DNA of 64,000 bases from NCBI GenBank assembly GCA_002964805.2, contig PUDQ02000104.1, forward strand, positions 1 through 64,000. The letters run 5' to 3'. Below the pieces are notes generated by a model. That model saw nothing but the letters and a program-made list of their open reading frames with translations, was not told the DNA's origin and searched no databases. Below, in pieces: positions 1-11,019 of the stretch; positions within the stretch are counted from its first letter, which is position 1; every line of letters starts with the position of its first letter. The DNA comes from Trametes villosa. Its lineage: Eukaryota > Basidiomycota > Agaricomycetes > Polyporales > Polyporaceae. Both the position numbers and the translations under genes were made by a program.

Positions 1-1166
1 GGACGACTCGGATGCGACGCCCTGCCACATTGAGTGAGTAACGTGCATCCGGGCAGGAGACTCGAGAACACTGCATACCTTCGGGATAGAGCGGAGTCTT
101 GATAAAGATTCCCTCCTCGTAGAGCCTGAGAAGATCGTCGACAAGATTCTTCATGAAATGTTGCAGCTCGTCCGCCGTAAACTCGGTCGGTCCTGGCGTT
201 AGGCCATAGAGCTTCAAGTTGTGGGCGCGATAGCGGGACGTATACGGGAGATTGGCAAATGACAGCGAGAGAGCGCCTGAGCTGTGCGTCCCTGAGAAAC
301 TGCTGCGCTGGTATCCAAAGCTACGGAAGATCGGGTGAGCGCAGCGCTGACGGAGGTGAGCTCGTTGCATACCCATCGAACCCGAGTGTCACCCCAAGCT
401 GCAGGTCATGACGATTCGGCCGGTCAGGTCTGTTGTCAAAGAACAGGCCGCCATCTGCTCCCCGGAGCGTCCGCCAGATCCTTCCGTCCTGAATGCGTGA
501 CTTCGCCCCGCTCGTGGTTGTCTCGCTTCGCCAACGATCGGAGTCCCGCTCATTCTCCCCTTCATGGACGAAATGAACGACACTGTCCGCGAGGGGACTT
601 TGAGGGCACTGAAGACGTGGCGTAGGAGGGGAACCTGCCCGCTGGGATGGAACCTCGTAGTTAAAGTTCCCCCCACTGTTCTCTCCGGCCTCACCGAGTT
701 TGAAGAGCGGCGTGAGACAAGAATCACAGGCCAGTGAAGAGAGGTAGAAGTCGGGAGGGAAGAGATGGTGGCAGACAGGACAGACGGGCAGGATAACGAA
801 CCGATCAACCAGCCCTAGTCGGCGGAACGAAGTCCTCAGGGTGAACTGTACTTGCTCGCCTCGTTCCAAGTGTCCGAGGGTGACGAAGAGGAGTCGGAGC
901 ACCTTGAGCAGAAGGTTGCAGCCGGCATGAGAGAGATGATAGAATAGATGTAGCCAGGCGGCAAGGAGGATCGCGATTCGCCAGAACCAGTGTCGAGTCG
1001 AGGCAACCAGAACGGGGTAGGGGCGCGGGGGTGGTTCAAAGTCGAACCTGGGTGCTGGCGTAGGCAGAAGGTCCTCGACGATCTCGTCGACTGTTGGCTC
1101 GGATACAATCAACCCTGGTGCCGATGCCGTGCTTGTCTCTCGGTCTCGTGAGCGCGTGTCTGACAT
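1..1166 (-). CDS. Tnp2-family (CACTA-like) transposase, N-terminal part, cut by window edge
   Basis: Three exons are reconstructed: 373-1166, 79-320 and 1-21 (continuing outside the window), joined by GT-AG introns at 321-372 and 22-78. Residues 55-98 are hydrophobic. A CxxC...CxxC zinc ribbon follows (Cys129, Cys132, Cys147, Cys150). Exon 1 ends in a DGGLFFDNRPDRP-type segment and LGVTLGFDG. After splicing the protein continues FGYQRSSFSGTHSSG, then the SFANLP...LKLYGLTPGP stretch and LYPEGRRIRVV. This order is typical of the Tnp2-like proteins of agaricomycete DNA transposons; the catalytic core would lie beyond position 1. No disabling mutation is seen in the visible part. The ATG at 1164-1166 is chosen as the first in-frame start. 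No terminal inverted repeat was recognised upstream, so the element's end is not defined. Confidence 0.8.
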
Positions 1167-3102
1167 GAGCGCACCAGATTAGCAACAATATGCGCACGAG
1201 CGTGATAGGTTCTCACCCTCGCAATCCTCTACCTCGAAGTCGCGCGTGCCGCTGCCGTGGCTGAGAGGCGGGGTGGTGATCGAGCGATTGCTGGGGGACC
1301 GAGAGGGATCACGAAGCGAGTGGGCATTCTGCGAGGAGGTATGGGCTGGGGTAAAGCGAGAGAGGTAAGGATAGAGTGGGATGGGTGAGAATGAGGAACA
1401 AGAGGACTTGCCGTGAACTGGACCTGCAAGAGGAAGGGGGTTTATATACGCTGTCGGGTCGATGACGCTACTGCCTTCACCGAGCCTCGATGCAGGCGGC
1501 GAAGGTGGAACATGTGGGAGAATTCCTGCGGAGCGGCCTTCTGTGTGGTTGACCGGCACTGCTACCCTGAGTGGGTGCGCGCTGCCTGTCTCCGGAGGCC
1601 GACGACGACTCTCCTGTTTCCGAGACTGGTGCCGCCTACGAGAGCTCATAGCGACCTCAGGCTACACGTCAGATGGTGGAACGTACGAAATGAGCGTGTC
1701 CGCACTCACTCGAAGCCGGAGATGTAGGTGGTATTGAAGCTGCTACCCAAGGTAGGAGCACGAGTACTAGTACTTCGCCGTCAGCGGAGCGGGGCCCAAG
1801 GCTGTTATCCCTTGATCTCTTGAAGATAGAGCAGCTCGGCGACCGGCGCAGGCCCATATCGATGGAGTTGGGCTCCTAGGCCCTGGCTATGGTAAGTACT
1901 GACGGCGGGGCCGACCGAGTGATCGATGGCCCATGTTTTGCTAGGTGTACTTATGGCTTGCTAAGAGGAGTACACATGATTCTTGCCTATAAACGCTAGC
2001 AGAGATTATCGTGCAGCTCGCGAGACAGGGGGTGTACGATCATGGATTGACGTAGACGAGATCCTCGTCTGCTGGGGATAGGCAAGGTTGGTCTATCCGA
2101 GAGAGCCGCGAGTAGACGGCGATCGACCGCGGTAGCGCTCGTGCGATTATCTCTCACAGCCACAGCCTATGTCCACGTGCGTCCCCGCGCGCCAGGCGCA
2201 CTCTCACTATCGACCTCTGACACGCAGTGATTGGCCTAGCGATGGCTAAGCGCCCGCAAGCGCCCATCGCCTTGAAAAATTACCGAATTGGGAAGGAGGA
2301 GGGTAGGCGACGAGTGGCCGGGGACATGGGGACAAGCGCCCATATAGGCGAGGCGACGAGGCCCCCGGGACAGGGGACATCGCTTAACGTCTGGCGGGTA
2401 CAGTACAGTATACCACACCCGACGGACGCACAGACTCCGCTCGCATCGCACGCCGCACGGACGAAAACTCCGACTTGTATATCAGCACACATAGTACATT
2501 ATATACTGTATAAACGAACCGACGAACTAACGAGCGCGAGCTCAAGCTCCCAACCGACCGGCCCCAGATCCACTACTACCAAGTCCAAGTTCAGGCCTAC
2601 TAATCGGAACGCGAACGCGAGATAAACACAGAAACGAGACGGAAAAGAAAGCATGCGAGAGTGAGGGAGGGAGCGTGAGGACGCGCGGCGACGACGACGC
2701 GCGTGCAAATACGTAAGAGGGAGACAAACGAGGGTGGGGCGGGCGCAGCAAGCGACCCGCGGCGGGTACCGGTGCTATCGACAGGGTGACGGCGAAGGGG
2801 TATGCTCGGGAGTAGGATATGATGAGCGACGTTGCGAGGCGACGAGGAGGGGATGGGGATGGGGATGTGGTGGGGGCGGGCGTGGGTGCAAGAGGGCGGC
2901 GGGTAGGGTGGGTGGCGTGCGCGGATGCGATGATGAGATACATGCGAGTATGCAGGGGGCGACAAGTCCGATGGATAGTCTAAACACCGACGCGACGAGG
3001 CACTATGGCGCTCGCGCCGCGAAACGAGACGAGACGAACCGATGCGAGCGCGGGCGGAGGGCGACGAGAGGGAGAGCGGGAGCGGGAAGGAAGGGCGACG
3101 AA
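1167..3102. other. Intergenic region between transposase and PIP5K
   Basis: This stretch holds the upstream flank of the transposon gene and the region downstream of the PIP5K stop. Apart from the MITE fragment at 2230-2403, I see only short GC-rich open frames without recognisable protein motifs, and G-rich low-complexity sequence at about 2840-2930. Confidence 0.5.
2230..2403 (+). mobile_element. 5'-truncated copy of a TA-flanked MITE
   Basis: These 174 bases are nearly identical to 57928-58101, the right part of the complete element at 57822-58101. The copy ends with the same right terminal repeat (GGCGGGTACAG) followed by TA. The left terminal repeat is missing. Confidence 0.85.
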
Positions 3103-5757
3103 CTATGGTTCTGACGGCGGGTCCGCCATGAACCGCTCGCCGCCTCCGCCGCCGCGCATGATCGCCCTCATGAACGAGAAGAAGCGTTGGGAGTACTCAA
3201 CGGGCGGCACAGGACTGATCTTGTGCTGCACGACCCCAAAGCATCAGCACCCGCCTCCTCGCGCGCAACGAAAGGAGACTCACCCGATCCGCACTGAGCC
3301 CCTTCCAAAAGTGCTCGAGCTTCTTGAACGTGTTATACGGCGTGAGGATATCGATGACACCGAGGTAGTAGATCGTGTCGAGCCCCTCGTTCGCCTCGTC
3401 CGTCGCGCGCAGCCCGCCCTCGTCCTGGTAGAACAGGAAGTGCTGGCGCTCCCCCGTGTCCTCCTCGGGCAGCGTGATCGTCGCCGACCCGAGGCTCTGC
3501 GGGTCCGCCTCGCGCATGATGCGGCGCATCGCGATGGCTTCGGGCGACTGTGGGCCCTTCCCTATCGTCTTCTTCCTGTTGATCGCGGGCACGTCGGGCT
3601 GCACGGTCGTTAGCGTACACAGCGGCGGTGAAGAGAGGCGGGACTTACGGAGAAGACGCGCAGAGTATTGCGCCGCACGTTGTCGCGGTTCCCGCGACGC
3701 ATGCTGTGGATGCCGACGAGCAGGCTGTAGTCCATCACCCCGAGCTCCTTGAGCAGGTCGGAGTCACGCCGCAGCTGCTCCGTGAGCAGCGCGCGCTTCT
3801 CCGGGCCCAGCTCGAGCGTCTTGCGGCGCTTGATCCAGTTGAGGTCCTTCAGCACCGCGCGCGGGTTCTTCGCCGCCTTCTCCTCGGGGTACTCGCGGCC
3901 GACGGTGGAGCCCTTGAGGTCGTACGTCTCGTGCACGTCCTTGTGCGCGGGGAACAGGTTGTTCATGATGACGAAGTGGATCTTGCGCCCGTGCGGCAGC
4001 TTAACGCGGTGGAGCCCGTAGAAGCGCGAGAGGAGCGTGTGCGGGTTCTCCTTGACGTGGCGGTAGTACTGCGGGAGGATCCGGCGCAGGAACTTGTGCT
4101 CGTTGTGGTGGATCGTCTTGATGATGAACCGGTAGTCGCGCGAGAAGTAGAAGAACGAGCCGGACTTGCCGGGCGAGCCGAGCTCGGAGAGGATGTACTT
4201 CGCCGTCAGCGAGAGGAGGTAGTCGGCGGGGTCGAGGTGGAAGTAGTCTTCGCGCAGCTCGCGGAAGACCCACGGCGCGTAGTCCTTGAACTTGAAGTCG
4301 TACTTCGCCGACGGCGTCAACTCGTTCCCGACACTGCGAACGGTCAGATGGATAAAAGAGAACCGCGACGTGACACGCACATGTCAAACGAGTACTTGTG
4401 TCGCGCCGTGTAGTCCTCCGCGGTCAGCGGCCTCCTGATCTTCGCTTGACATCGCGACACCTGCGCGGGGTAAGTCGACGGACGCAAGCCGAATACGCGT
4501 ACTCACAGCAATGCGAATACCCGTAAGCATGTTGTACATCAACACGTAGTTGACGTGGTCCTCCCCGATCAGGTTCCCCACCAGCGGCTTGTCTTCGACG
4601 CGCGACAGCGTCGTCGCGGTGCGCGTCAGCGCCCGCTCCGCCTCCTGCTGCGCCTTCGCACGCTTCGACATACGCTCGCGGCGGATCTGCTCCGCCTGGA
4701 GCTCAATGTCGTCCGCAAGCTCGCCCGCCTCCTCGAGCGTGGTCACGTGTGGCTGCATGGTCATCGTGCGTGTCGGGCGCGGCGGCGACTGGTTGGGTGC
4801 ATGGGTGGCGGCGCCAATCGTGTTCCGTCGCGAGGGTTTGTGGGGGACCGGGGGCTGGAGGTAGCCGTCGACGGAAACGTGCGAGCCGGCCTGGGAGGGC
4901 AGCGGCAAGCTCCTGGACGCCGAAGGCGTCGCGTGGGGCAGCTCGTCAATGTCGAGCGCGCTGCTTTGTCCGTAGGTGGATGTGCGCAGCGAAGACTTCG
5001 TCTCGGCCGAGGACCGGTGACGGAGCCCTTGAGAGCTCGAGGATTGACGAGAGCGCAGGGGTTCTTCGAACGCAATTGGCCTGTTGCCATCGACGGGGAC
5101 GTGGGAGGCCTTGGAGCTAGCGGGCGTCGCATGGGGTAGCTCGTCGACGTCGACCGCGCTCGTACGAGCCGAAGACCTCGTCTCAGCCGAGGACCTTTGG
5201 CGGAGGCCTTGAGAGGATGAGGAGAACCGGGGCTGGGAGCGGACGGGCTCCTCGAATGTTATCGGTCGAATGGTTGAGTCTGTCGAGGCCAGCTGCCTGC
5301 GAGGCGGGGGTCCGTCGTCCTCGACGCTCGATGGAGGCGAAGGCGGGGGCGGGCCGACATTGGAGTCGTTGCTACCCTCGCGGTGCTGGTTGTGGTGTAC
5401 GGCGCGAGCGAGCGACGCACCGACTTTATGCAACATAGGCTCCGGGACGGGCCCCTGGCCGAGTTCGACGACATCATCCGTCACTTTGAGGATGTGTACC
5501 TCTTGCGCAGGAGATTGCTTCCCGCCGGGAAACGCCAGGGCGTGAATAGGATTTACTGTCGCCGAGTCGCGTGGTCCTGCGCCGAGTGTATTCGTGGACG
5601 ATGGGCGTGACGGTGGGTGAGCGGGAGAATGAGGCGAGCCGAGAGGGGCGGTCAGGAAGGAGGTGTGGGAGGTAGATGCATAGCTCTGTCGCTGGCGGTC
5701 GTCGAACGAGTTCGGGGACGAGGTGCGGGCGATGGGGATCGTGGCGGTCGCGGACAT
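3103..5757 (-). CDS. MSS4: Phosphatidylinositol-4-phosphate 5-kinase (Mss4/Its3 type)
   Basis: This enzyme makes PI(4,5)P2 from PI4P at the plasma membrane and controls actin, endocytosis and polarity. Five exons (4507-5757, 4381-4460, 3649-4333, 3284-3598, 3103-3225) join in frame to 817 aa, with GT-AG introns of 46-58 bp. Residues 1-390 are Ser/Pro-rich and disordered; residues 164-298 hold two related copies of about 62-73 aa. The kinase core starts near 389 ([20 protein letters not shown]). It shows the glycine-rich loop and ATP-site lysine ([10 protein letters not shown], then FIIKT ending at 517), the catalytic DLKGS (582-586), [10 protein letters not shown] (from 644), then YYLGVIDIL and an activation segment ending in [10 protein letters not shown]. 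All key motifs are intact. The start ([10 protein letters not shown]) is the ATG that follows an unconvincing Arg/Pro-rich upstream extension. Surrounding genes are family duplicates, so this is probably the conserved core gene at the edge of the variable region. Confidence 0.95.
4864..5268 (-). repeat. In-frame internal duplication in PIP5K N-terminus
   Basis: Residues 164-225 and 226-298 are two diverged copies. Each runs RPI(T/A)FEEP, SSSQGLR(Q/H)[14 protein letters not shown] and V(P/S)VDG. The second copy carries small insertions. Repeat units 5083-5268 and 4864-5082 lie in the first exon. Confidence 0.85.
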
Positions 5758-7876
5758 AGACGGCGGCGGGCGGCCAGTGTACTGGGGCAGTCGTAGGACG
5801 TAGTAGTGACCAGGAGGTTGAGTACGATGAGGAGAGGCCGTTTGTCGTCGCTGTCGCCGGCGCAGAAGACGAGGGAGGGAGGGAGGAAGAGGGTGCGAAC
5901 GCCGGACGGCCGCCAACACTTATCCACAGGCGCCCATTCCCGCCCTGGCCCGATTAGTCCCCTTATCCGACTCTAACTCCGCTTTGCTCTCGGATATTAA
6001 CTTACTTATCCGACCGCTTTCATCCTCTACCTCTCGGCTTCACTCCATCTTTCCTACCACGATCACATACTCGTCCTCAACGCCGTATAAACCCTTCGCC
6101 GAGCTTTCTCAGTCGTACTCATCGAATATAAATGACTACTGTAGAGATAGTAGACGATAGACTCGGAGGATCCACTCGCCGGACCAGGCACGGCCGGCAT
6201 CGCGCCAAGTTATGCGCTGCAGTCTCAATCAAAACGCACCTCCCAAGCGGCCCGCACTCACCACCGCCGTATTTCCCTCGGTCCGACTCGTCAGAGCGAG
6301 CGGTCAGGGTGAGTACAAGTTCTCATTATGTCGGAACGATACCTAACGTTTCCGGGAGACAGTACGGCCTCACCCGCTTCGATATCCTACTGGGCGTACT
6401 CATGCAGGTCCGAGTCGGCATTCTACGAACCACGCTAACCGCGTTCAGGTATACTTACGCTTCGGTCATTCGACGCCCAAGAGCGGTGCAATACTACACC
6501 GTAACGCGTGCGAAGCCGCCCTTGGAGTGGCGGCCCCTTGACAACTCTGCGCGCGCCCATCCAAACCGCAGGCTTTTGATCATCCTCCCAGCGCTCCTCG
6601 AGTTCGTAACATCAGCACTGAGCACGGCCTGCGCGAGGGCACTGACCGGCTATGTAGACTCTTGTTCGCCTCCAGCCCTACCACTGAGTGCTCGAGAGCC
6701 TCCGCATCTCCCGTGCCCGCCCTCGTCCTGTACACTAACGCTCGCGCCGCCAACGTGCCGTGCCGCATTACAGCCCCCGATCCAGTCACGGTGGGACGCT
6801 AATTCCATCCGACAGCGACAAGGCGCATGCGGCCCGTCTCCCTTCGAGCACGTACGCAACCCCGCCCGCACCTTCCTCTTGCGCGAACAGCCCTCAATGG
6901 TCAGCGCTCAGCGTCCAACCAAGCCGGCGTGGACATGGACTCTCGCAGCGCGACCGGCGCACAGCTCCAGCTAAGCATGGACTGGCGCAACTCGAGCGTG
7001 CAGCCGCGCTCACGCGCGACGAGTTCCCGAAGGCCGCGCGCGCGCGGCCACCCACAAACTCCGCGCTGCAAATGCTCATACTCGTGCGTGTATAAATATC
7101 GCGTGTGTACTGACGTCCCGGAGTCCGGCGAGCAGGCCGCCGACCGGCCGGACTTCAATGTAAGTACGCGATGCCTTGGACGAGCGTAGATAGGCCATTG
7201 TCAAATACTGGCCCAGCTTTCTACCCGCGTCCTGGGAGGACATCTCCTTCGTCACCTTTGGACGGTGAAGGCGCGGCGCTCGGCGAGCCCGGAGCGAGTA
7301 TGCTCGGGACCCTAACCCGGGCCAGGCCGCTCTGCGCCGGCCACCCACTCCCTCCAACACAGCACAACAGAACCGCGAGGCTCCCTTGAGGGGCATGAGG
7401 CCCTGAACGCGGGCGACGTGCATTGTACGCGTGTCATCCATGTAGGAGGGTATCCCACCCTGTCGAGGGCCGTACTAGAGTCGTGTAAAGCCTGCCCCTG
7501 TTAGACTAAGTATATAGCAGATCCTTGCGAGGGGTGCACGGGTAGAAGACACGACTCCCACCGGATTGGGTCGGCACTAGAAGGGGTAAGTAGCAGAAGA
7601 AGACATCCCATGGATAACTATGTCCATGATCTTTACGAGTTCGCCGTGTTCCCAGCCTGAGGACTCCAACCTGGCGGTGGCCGTCGTGCCCTCCGCGAGC
7701 CTCGATACCATACAACAGTCCACAACCGCGGGGTCGAGCTGGTCGGGTCGTTCCGGTAACTGGAAAGATACAAAGATCGAAGCACGTCGAACTTAAAATA
7801 TTTCTACTTGTACAGATGCTGTAAATACCACTTGAACGTCCTGCATCTGAATCGGGCTCACAGATCGCGCACACGC
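5758..7876. other. Intergenic region upstream of PIP5K
   Basis: The region contains the divergent PIP5K promoter side and a TATAAA at 6086-6091. An unbroken frame follows at 6132-6974 (listed separately). From 7000 to 7870 I see no convincing gene. Confidence 0.4.
6132..6974 (+). CDS. Possible hypothetical protein, 280 aa
   Basis: An uninterrupted frame begins 46 bp after a TATAAA box (6086-6091), a spacing like that of other genes here. The product is Pro/Arg/Ser-rich with no domain I recognise, and no intron is needed. In GC-rich DNA a frame of this length can arise by chance, so the call rests mainly on the promoter-like box. It may instead be a decayed gene. Confidence 0.2.
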   Translation: MTTVEIVDDRLGGSTRRTRHGRHRAKLCAAVSIKTHLPSGPHSPPPYFPRSDSSERAVRVSTSSHYVGTIPNVSGRQYGLTRFDILLGVLMQVRVGILRTTLTAFRYTYASVIRRPRAVQYYTVTRAKPPLEWRPLDNSARAHPNRRLLIILPALLEFVTSALSTACARALTGYVDSCSPPALPLSAREPPHLPCPPSSCTLTLAPPTCRAALQPPIQSRWDANSIRQRQGACGPSPFEHVRNPARTFLLREQPSMVSAQRPTKPAWTWTLAARPAHSSS

Positions 7877-9718
7877 TCACGCGGAGTCCGCAGGACCCGC
7901 ACGAGCGGCGGCGGCGGCGGCCAGCATGCGCCTCCTCCTCGCCCTCTTCTCCTGCTCCCTCACCAACACGAACGCATCGTAGCCGTTAATGACATCCTCC
8001 CACGGCGACTGCCCCTCGACCTCTTCGTACGACAACAGGCCAATGTGCGCGAAGTGCACCGACAAGTACGACGCGACCTTCGCCGTGTCCTCTATAGGCG
8101 AGCCTTGCACCTCGAGGTGGCGCAGCACCGCGCGTGGAAGGTTTGCCATGGGATCCTCGGGCGGCGGCGCGCCGCGGCGGCCCCGGCGAGGTGGTTCAAG
8201 GAACGGCACCCTGCGCGCGTTGACAGGGAGCCGGATGTACCGGAGGCGCGGACAGGCGCGGGCAAGGTGCACGAGCCCGGCAAGCGTGACACGCGGAGTC
8301 GAGGCGAGGAGCGCCTCCCGCCTATCCGGGCGTACGGAGGGGAAGGGCACGTCGAGGGACTCGAGTGCGGGCCAGGCCCGTGCAAGCGTGCCAAGCACCG
8401 TGTTGTCCAGCACTAGCTCGCACCACCCGGAGATGTGCACGACGCGCAGCGCGGTGAGCGCCGCGAGCGGGAGGACGGCCTCCGCGCTAACGACTGCGGG
8501 GCCCGGGGCGACGTACGCGTTCTCGTTCCCAGCGAAGACCGTAAGGTGGCGCAAGGTGGCGGAACACGGAAGCTGACCGACGGCGGCGAGCAAGTTTTCG
8601 AGGGCGGGCGCCGACGCGAGGCAGGTGCGCGCGTCGACGCGAAGTTCTTCCAGGCGGGGGGAGGAGATGATGTTGACGAGGGCTGCGGACCACGCCACGC
8701 TAGACGCGTGGATGCGTGCCTTGCGAAGAGCGGGGAAGCGACCAGATTGTGTGCAAGTGTAGGGGAAGCAGGCTTCCGCGTCGGCCGGCTCGTGTTTCAC
8801 GGACCTGATGGACATGGTAGCCAAGTTGGGGAGGGACGCGAGGTGCTCCAACGCGTCCGGGTCGAGTTCCACTGCGGGCGCGACGAACACGACGAGGGCG
8901 TGGAGCGCACCGATCTCCATGCTTAGAACCGGTGCGTCGAACGTCTCCCCAGCACGCCCCACCGGCTTGGACAGCGATATTACGAGGCTCTCGAGGACCC
9001 GCGCGCGTTTGGACAGCTCCTTCTGTAAAAACAAGCCGACGGACTGAGTGCACGTCGTCGTGTGCAGACAACACGTCAAGTGGCGGAGCTTGGGGCCAAG
9101 GAGAAGGGCCGTCCGCCAGGAGTAATGAGAGGTCCCGAGCTCAGGGGACAACGTTAGGTAGAAGAGGGGCTCCGACAACAACCTGGAGGTCAGCCCAAGC
9201 CACGGGACCGACCATGGGGAACCGGCGGCTGAAGTCTCGCCTCTTGCGGACTTCCTTGACCCGGGCCGCATATGCACGCAGCTGAATGATATCCTCCGGC
9301 TCAGGATCATCGGAAAACGTCTATGAGATCTATCTCAGCGGCCGCTATATGAATATATGTAGGTGCGTACCAATACCGAGAGACATCCCTCGGGCAGATG
9401 CTTAGCCGGCCTCTCGATGATCTCCCAGAGATGCCGTGGCAGAGCGTAGAAAAGAGGCACGATGCCAGGGATGCTGCGCCAAAGCGCGTTCAATGCGGGA
9501 TCCCGGAAAGCCTTGCAGGTGCGCGCGAGCGCAGCGAGAGTGGCCAGGGCTTTGTCGGACCTGTCTTTTCCAATGTGCCTGCAAATTAGCCCGATGGTTT
9601 CCGGGGAGAAGGACCGAGCGCGAGGGGTATAGGTTGCGACCTGTGTGCTCGCGTTAGTGCGTGTGGCTAGCGGAAGGGGACGATGTCTTGGCTGCTTACG
9701 GTTGACATGTCGCCAGAC
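7877..9718 (-). pseudogene. F-box protein gene with one frameshift
   Basis: Exons 9710-9718 (M-S-T only), 9371-9640 and 7877-9320 follow the plan of the intact paralogue at 11020-12895. Exon 2 encodes the F-box: SPETIGLIC, then ALATLAALARTCKAFRDPAL and LPRHLW. Exon 3 gives IIQLRAYAARVKEV and PLLPNVV, then meets TGA (9141-9143). Moving one base at the run of four C (9144-9147 on + as GGGG) restores PELGTSHYSW...LLLGPKLRHLTC and the rest of the leucine-rich region to the stop at 7877. The ATG of the long downstream open frame (9310) is therefore out of frame with the family. The change is either a real pseudogenising indel or a homopolymer sequencing error. Everything else, including splice sites and promoter, looks functional. 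Confidence 0.8.
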
Positions 9719-9913
9719 AGATCTGTGTGGATGGATAGAAGGAAATGTCAGTCGGTCGGAGCCTCGTATTGCGGAGAGATGTCCTAGAGCGAGGCGGACG
9801 CGGTGCCGGACCACCAAGTAGCTGAACGTATGTGGTTGATGGGAAGAAAGAGGTGGCCGGGTTTGACGATCGAGTTTATAGGACCGCTGGACTGTGGCTA
9901 AGTTCGGTCGCTT

Positions 9914-9955
9914 GTGACTAAAATCCGGCGAGGCCGCCGACGGTTCCGGAGCCCA
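9914..9955 (-). promoter_or_regulatory. Conserved F-box-family promoter element
   Basis: On the gene strand it reads TGGGCTCCGG, a GC-rich centre, then CGCCGGATTTTAGTCAC. It lies about 196-237 bp upstream of the start at 9718. Closely matching sequences lie upstream of the F-box genes starting at 12895 and 25672, with a weaker form at 33113. Confidence 0.6.
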
Positions 9956-10671
9956 AAGTTGTTCAAGCCCGCCGCCTGGCGCGCGCGAAGCCAGCGGACT
10001 GTCCCCAACTGTTCATGAATATCAGCGACGCCATAGCCATCCTTACCGCGAGAATTCGACTGCTTGAAGATACAGGCCGCGAGCTGTAGGTATGTCACCT
10101 TCACGCCAGTTGCCCTCGAGCCCCGCACCTCGTACGCATGCAAAAGTTGCAGCGCGGCGAACGCCACCATCGAAGCTTTTCACGATCCGTTCGCGCAGCG
10201 AAGCCTCCCGCAAAATCAACGCCAGCTCAGATGGCCGCTCCCGCAGCGGACCGCGTTAGTGGTCCTGTCCGCCCATGCTGGTTGGTTCAGAGGCCTCCGT
10301 TAGGGTCAATGATGGTGCTGCGTGTCCGCGAATCCACGATGATCGCGTGTACCTTCCACCACACAGGTCCCTGTTCTTTTGTATCCGTCAGCTTCAGCGG
10401 GATTTAGGGTAAGTAGTATGTACGACCTACGGTCAGTGCTTTCCTCTCATGGGGCGAGCGGAGTGAGCATGTTCAAGTTGATGCTCGCGGCTGGGGTTGC
10501 CCGAGTCCGAATCTTGGAGGCGCACAATCAAAGACTATCGTTGCTTGGCGAGGCTTCACAGACTCATTGAGACATATTTGGTAGGCATGTAAAGTCCCGA
10601 CCGTTGTGGGAGAAGTAGAGAGGGCGAGCTCTCGGACGATGCGGACTCGTACCTCCGCCTGAGTCGAAGCG

Positions 10672-10687
10672 GATCTTATCTTATCTT
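10672..10687 (-). promoter_or_regulatory. GATA-type repeat array
   Basis: GATCTTATCTTATCTT on the + strand, i.e. AAGATAAGATAAGATC on the minus strand. It has overlapping AGATAAG sites of the HGATAR type bound by fungal GATA factors (nitrogen, iron or light regulators). Confidence 0.45.
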
Positions 10688-11019
10688 CCCCTCACTGCCG
10701 ACTCAGCCCGCTGCTCTTCCTCCCTCGCGCTCTCGAAGCAGTGACTCTTTCGGCGAGCCCTTGCGTGTGGAGGAGCCCATAGTACTTCGAATATCAACCC
10801 AAGACAGACCCAGCAGATCTCAAGCACCAGAATATGTCGCACAACGGCGCGACAGAGCGGCTTGATGCGAGCACGACAGTAGCCTCGTAACCGCGCGGAC
10901 GACACCCACGCGCGACGAGCTCCGGACTTAGAGCCTATTGGATGCACACTACTACTGATACGCTTACTAAATACAATCTCTGAATGTCCCGGATACAACA
11001 ATGTCATCAAGCCCACAGC

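Larger units (their letters stand above)
7877..10720. repeat. Tandem segmental duplication, copy 1 (F-box gene plus upstream region)
   Basis: The F-box gene, its promoter and about 900 bp beyond it match 11020-14400 in the same order and orientation. Shared landmarks are the promoter element (9914-9955 and 13106-13147), a CGCGTGTAC(C/A)TTCCACCACAC block (about 10347 and 14001) and the GATCTTATCTTATCTT array (10672 and 14324). Boundaries are approximate. Confidence 0.8.
9719..11019. other. Upstream region of the frameshifted F-box gene
   Basis: It holds TTTATA at 9875-9880 (TATAAA on the gene strand), the family promoter element and a GATA-like array. The rest is the non-coding part of the duplicated block; no separate gene is seen. 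Confidence 0.5.

Noticed and set aside
1167..2229. CACTA-type terminal inverted repeat upstream of the transposase
   Set aside because: I searched by eye for CACT/AGTG ends and sub-terminal repeats and found nothing convincing.
3628..4413. 261-aa Val/Arg-rich open frame on the + strand
   Set aside because: It is the antisense shadow of the PIP5K kinase domain.
9303..9310. ATG at 9310 as start of a 477-aa F-box C-terminal protein
   Set aside because: Codons between it and about 9150 are out of frame with all paralogues. The family sequence is in another frame there, so this is a frameshift, not a start.
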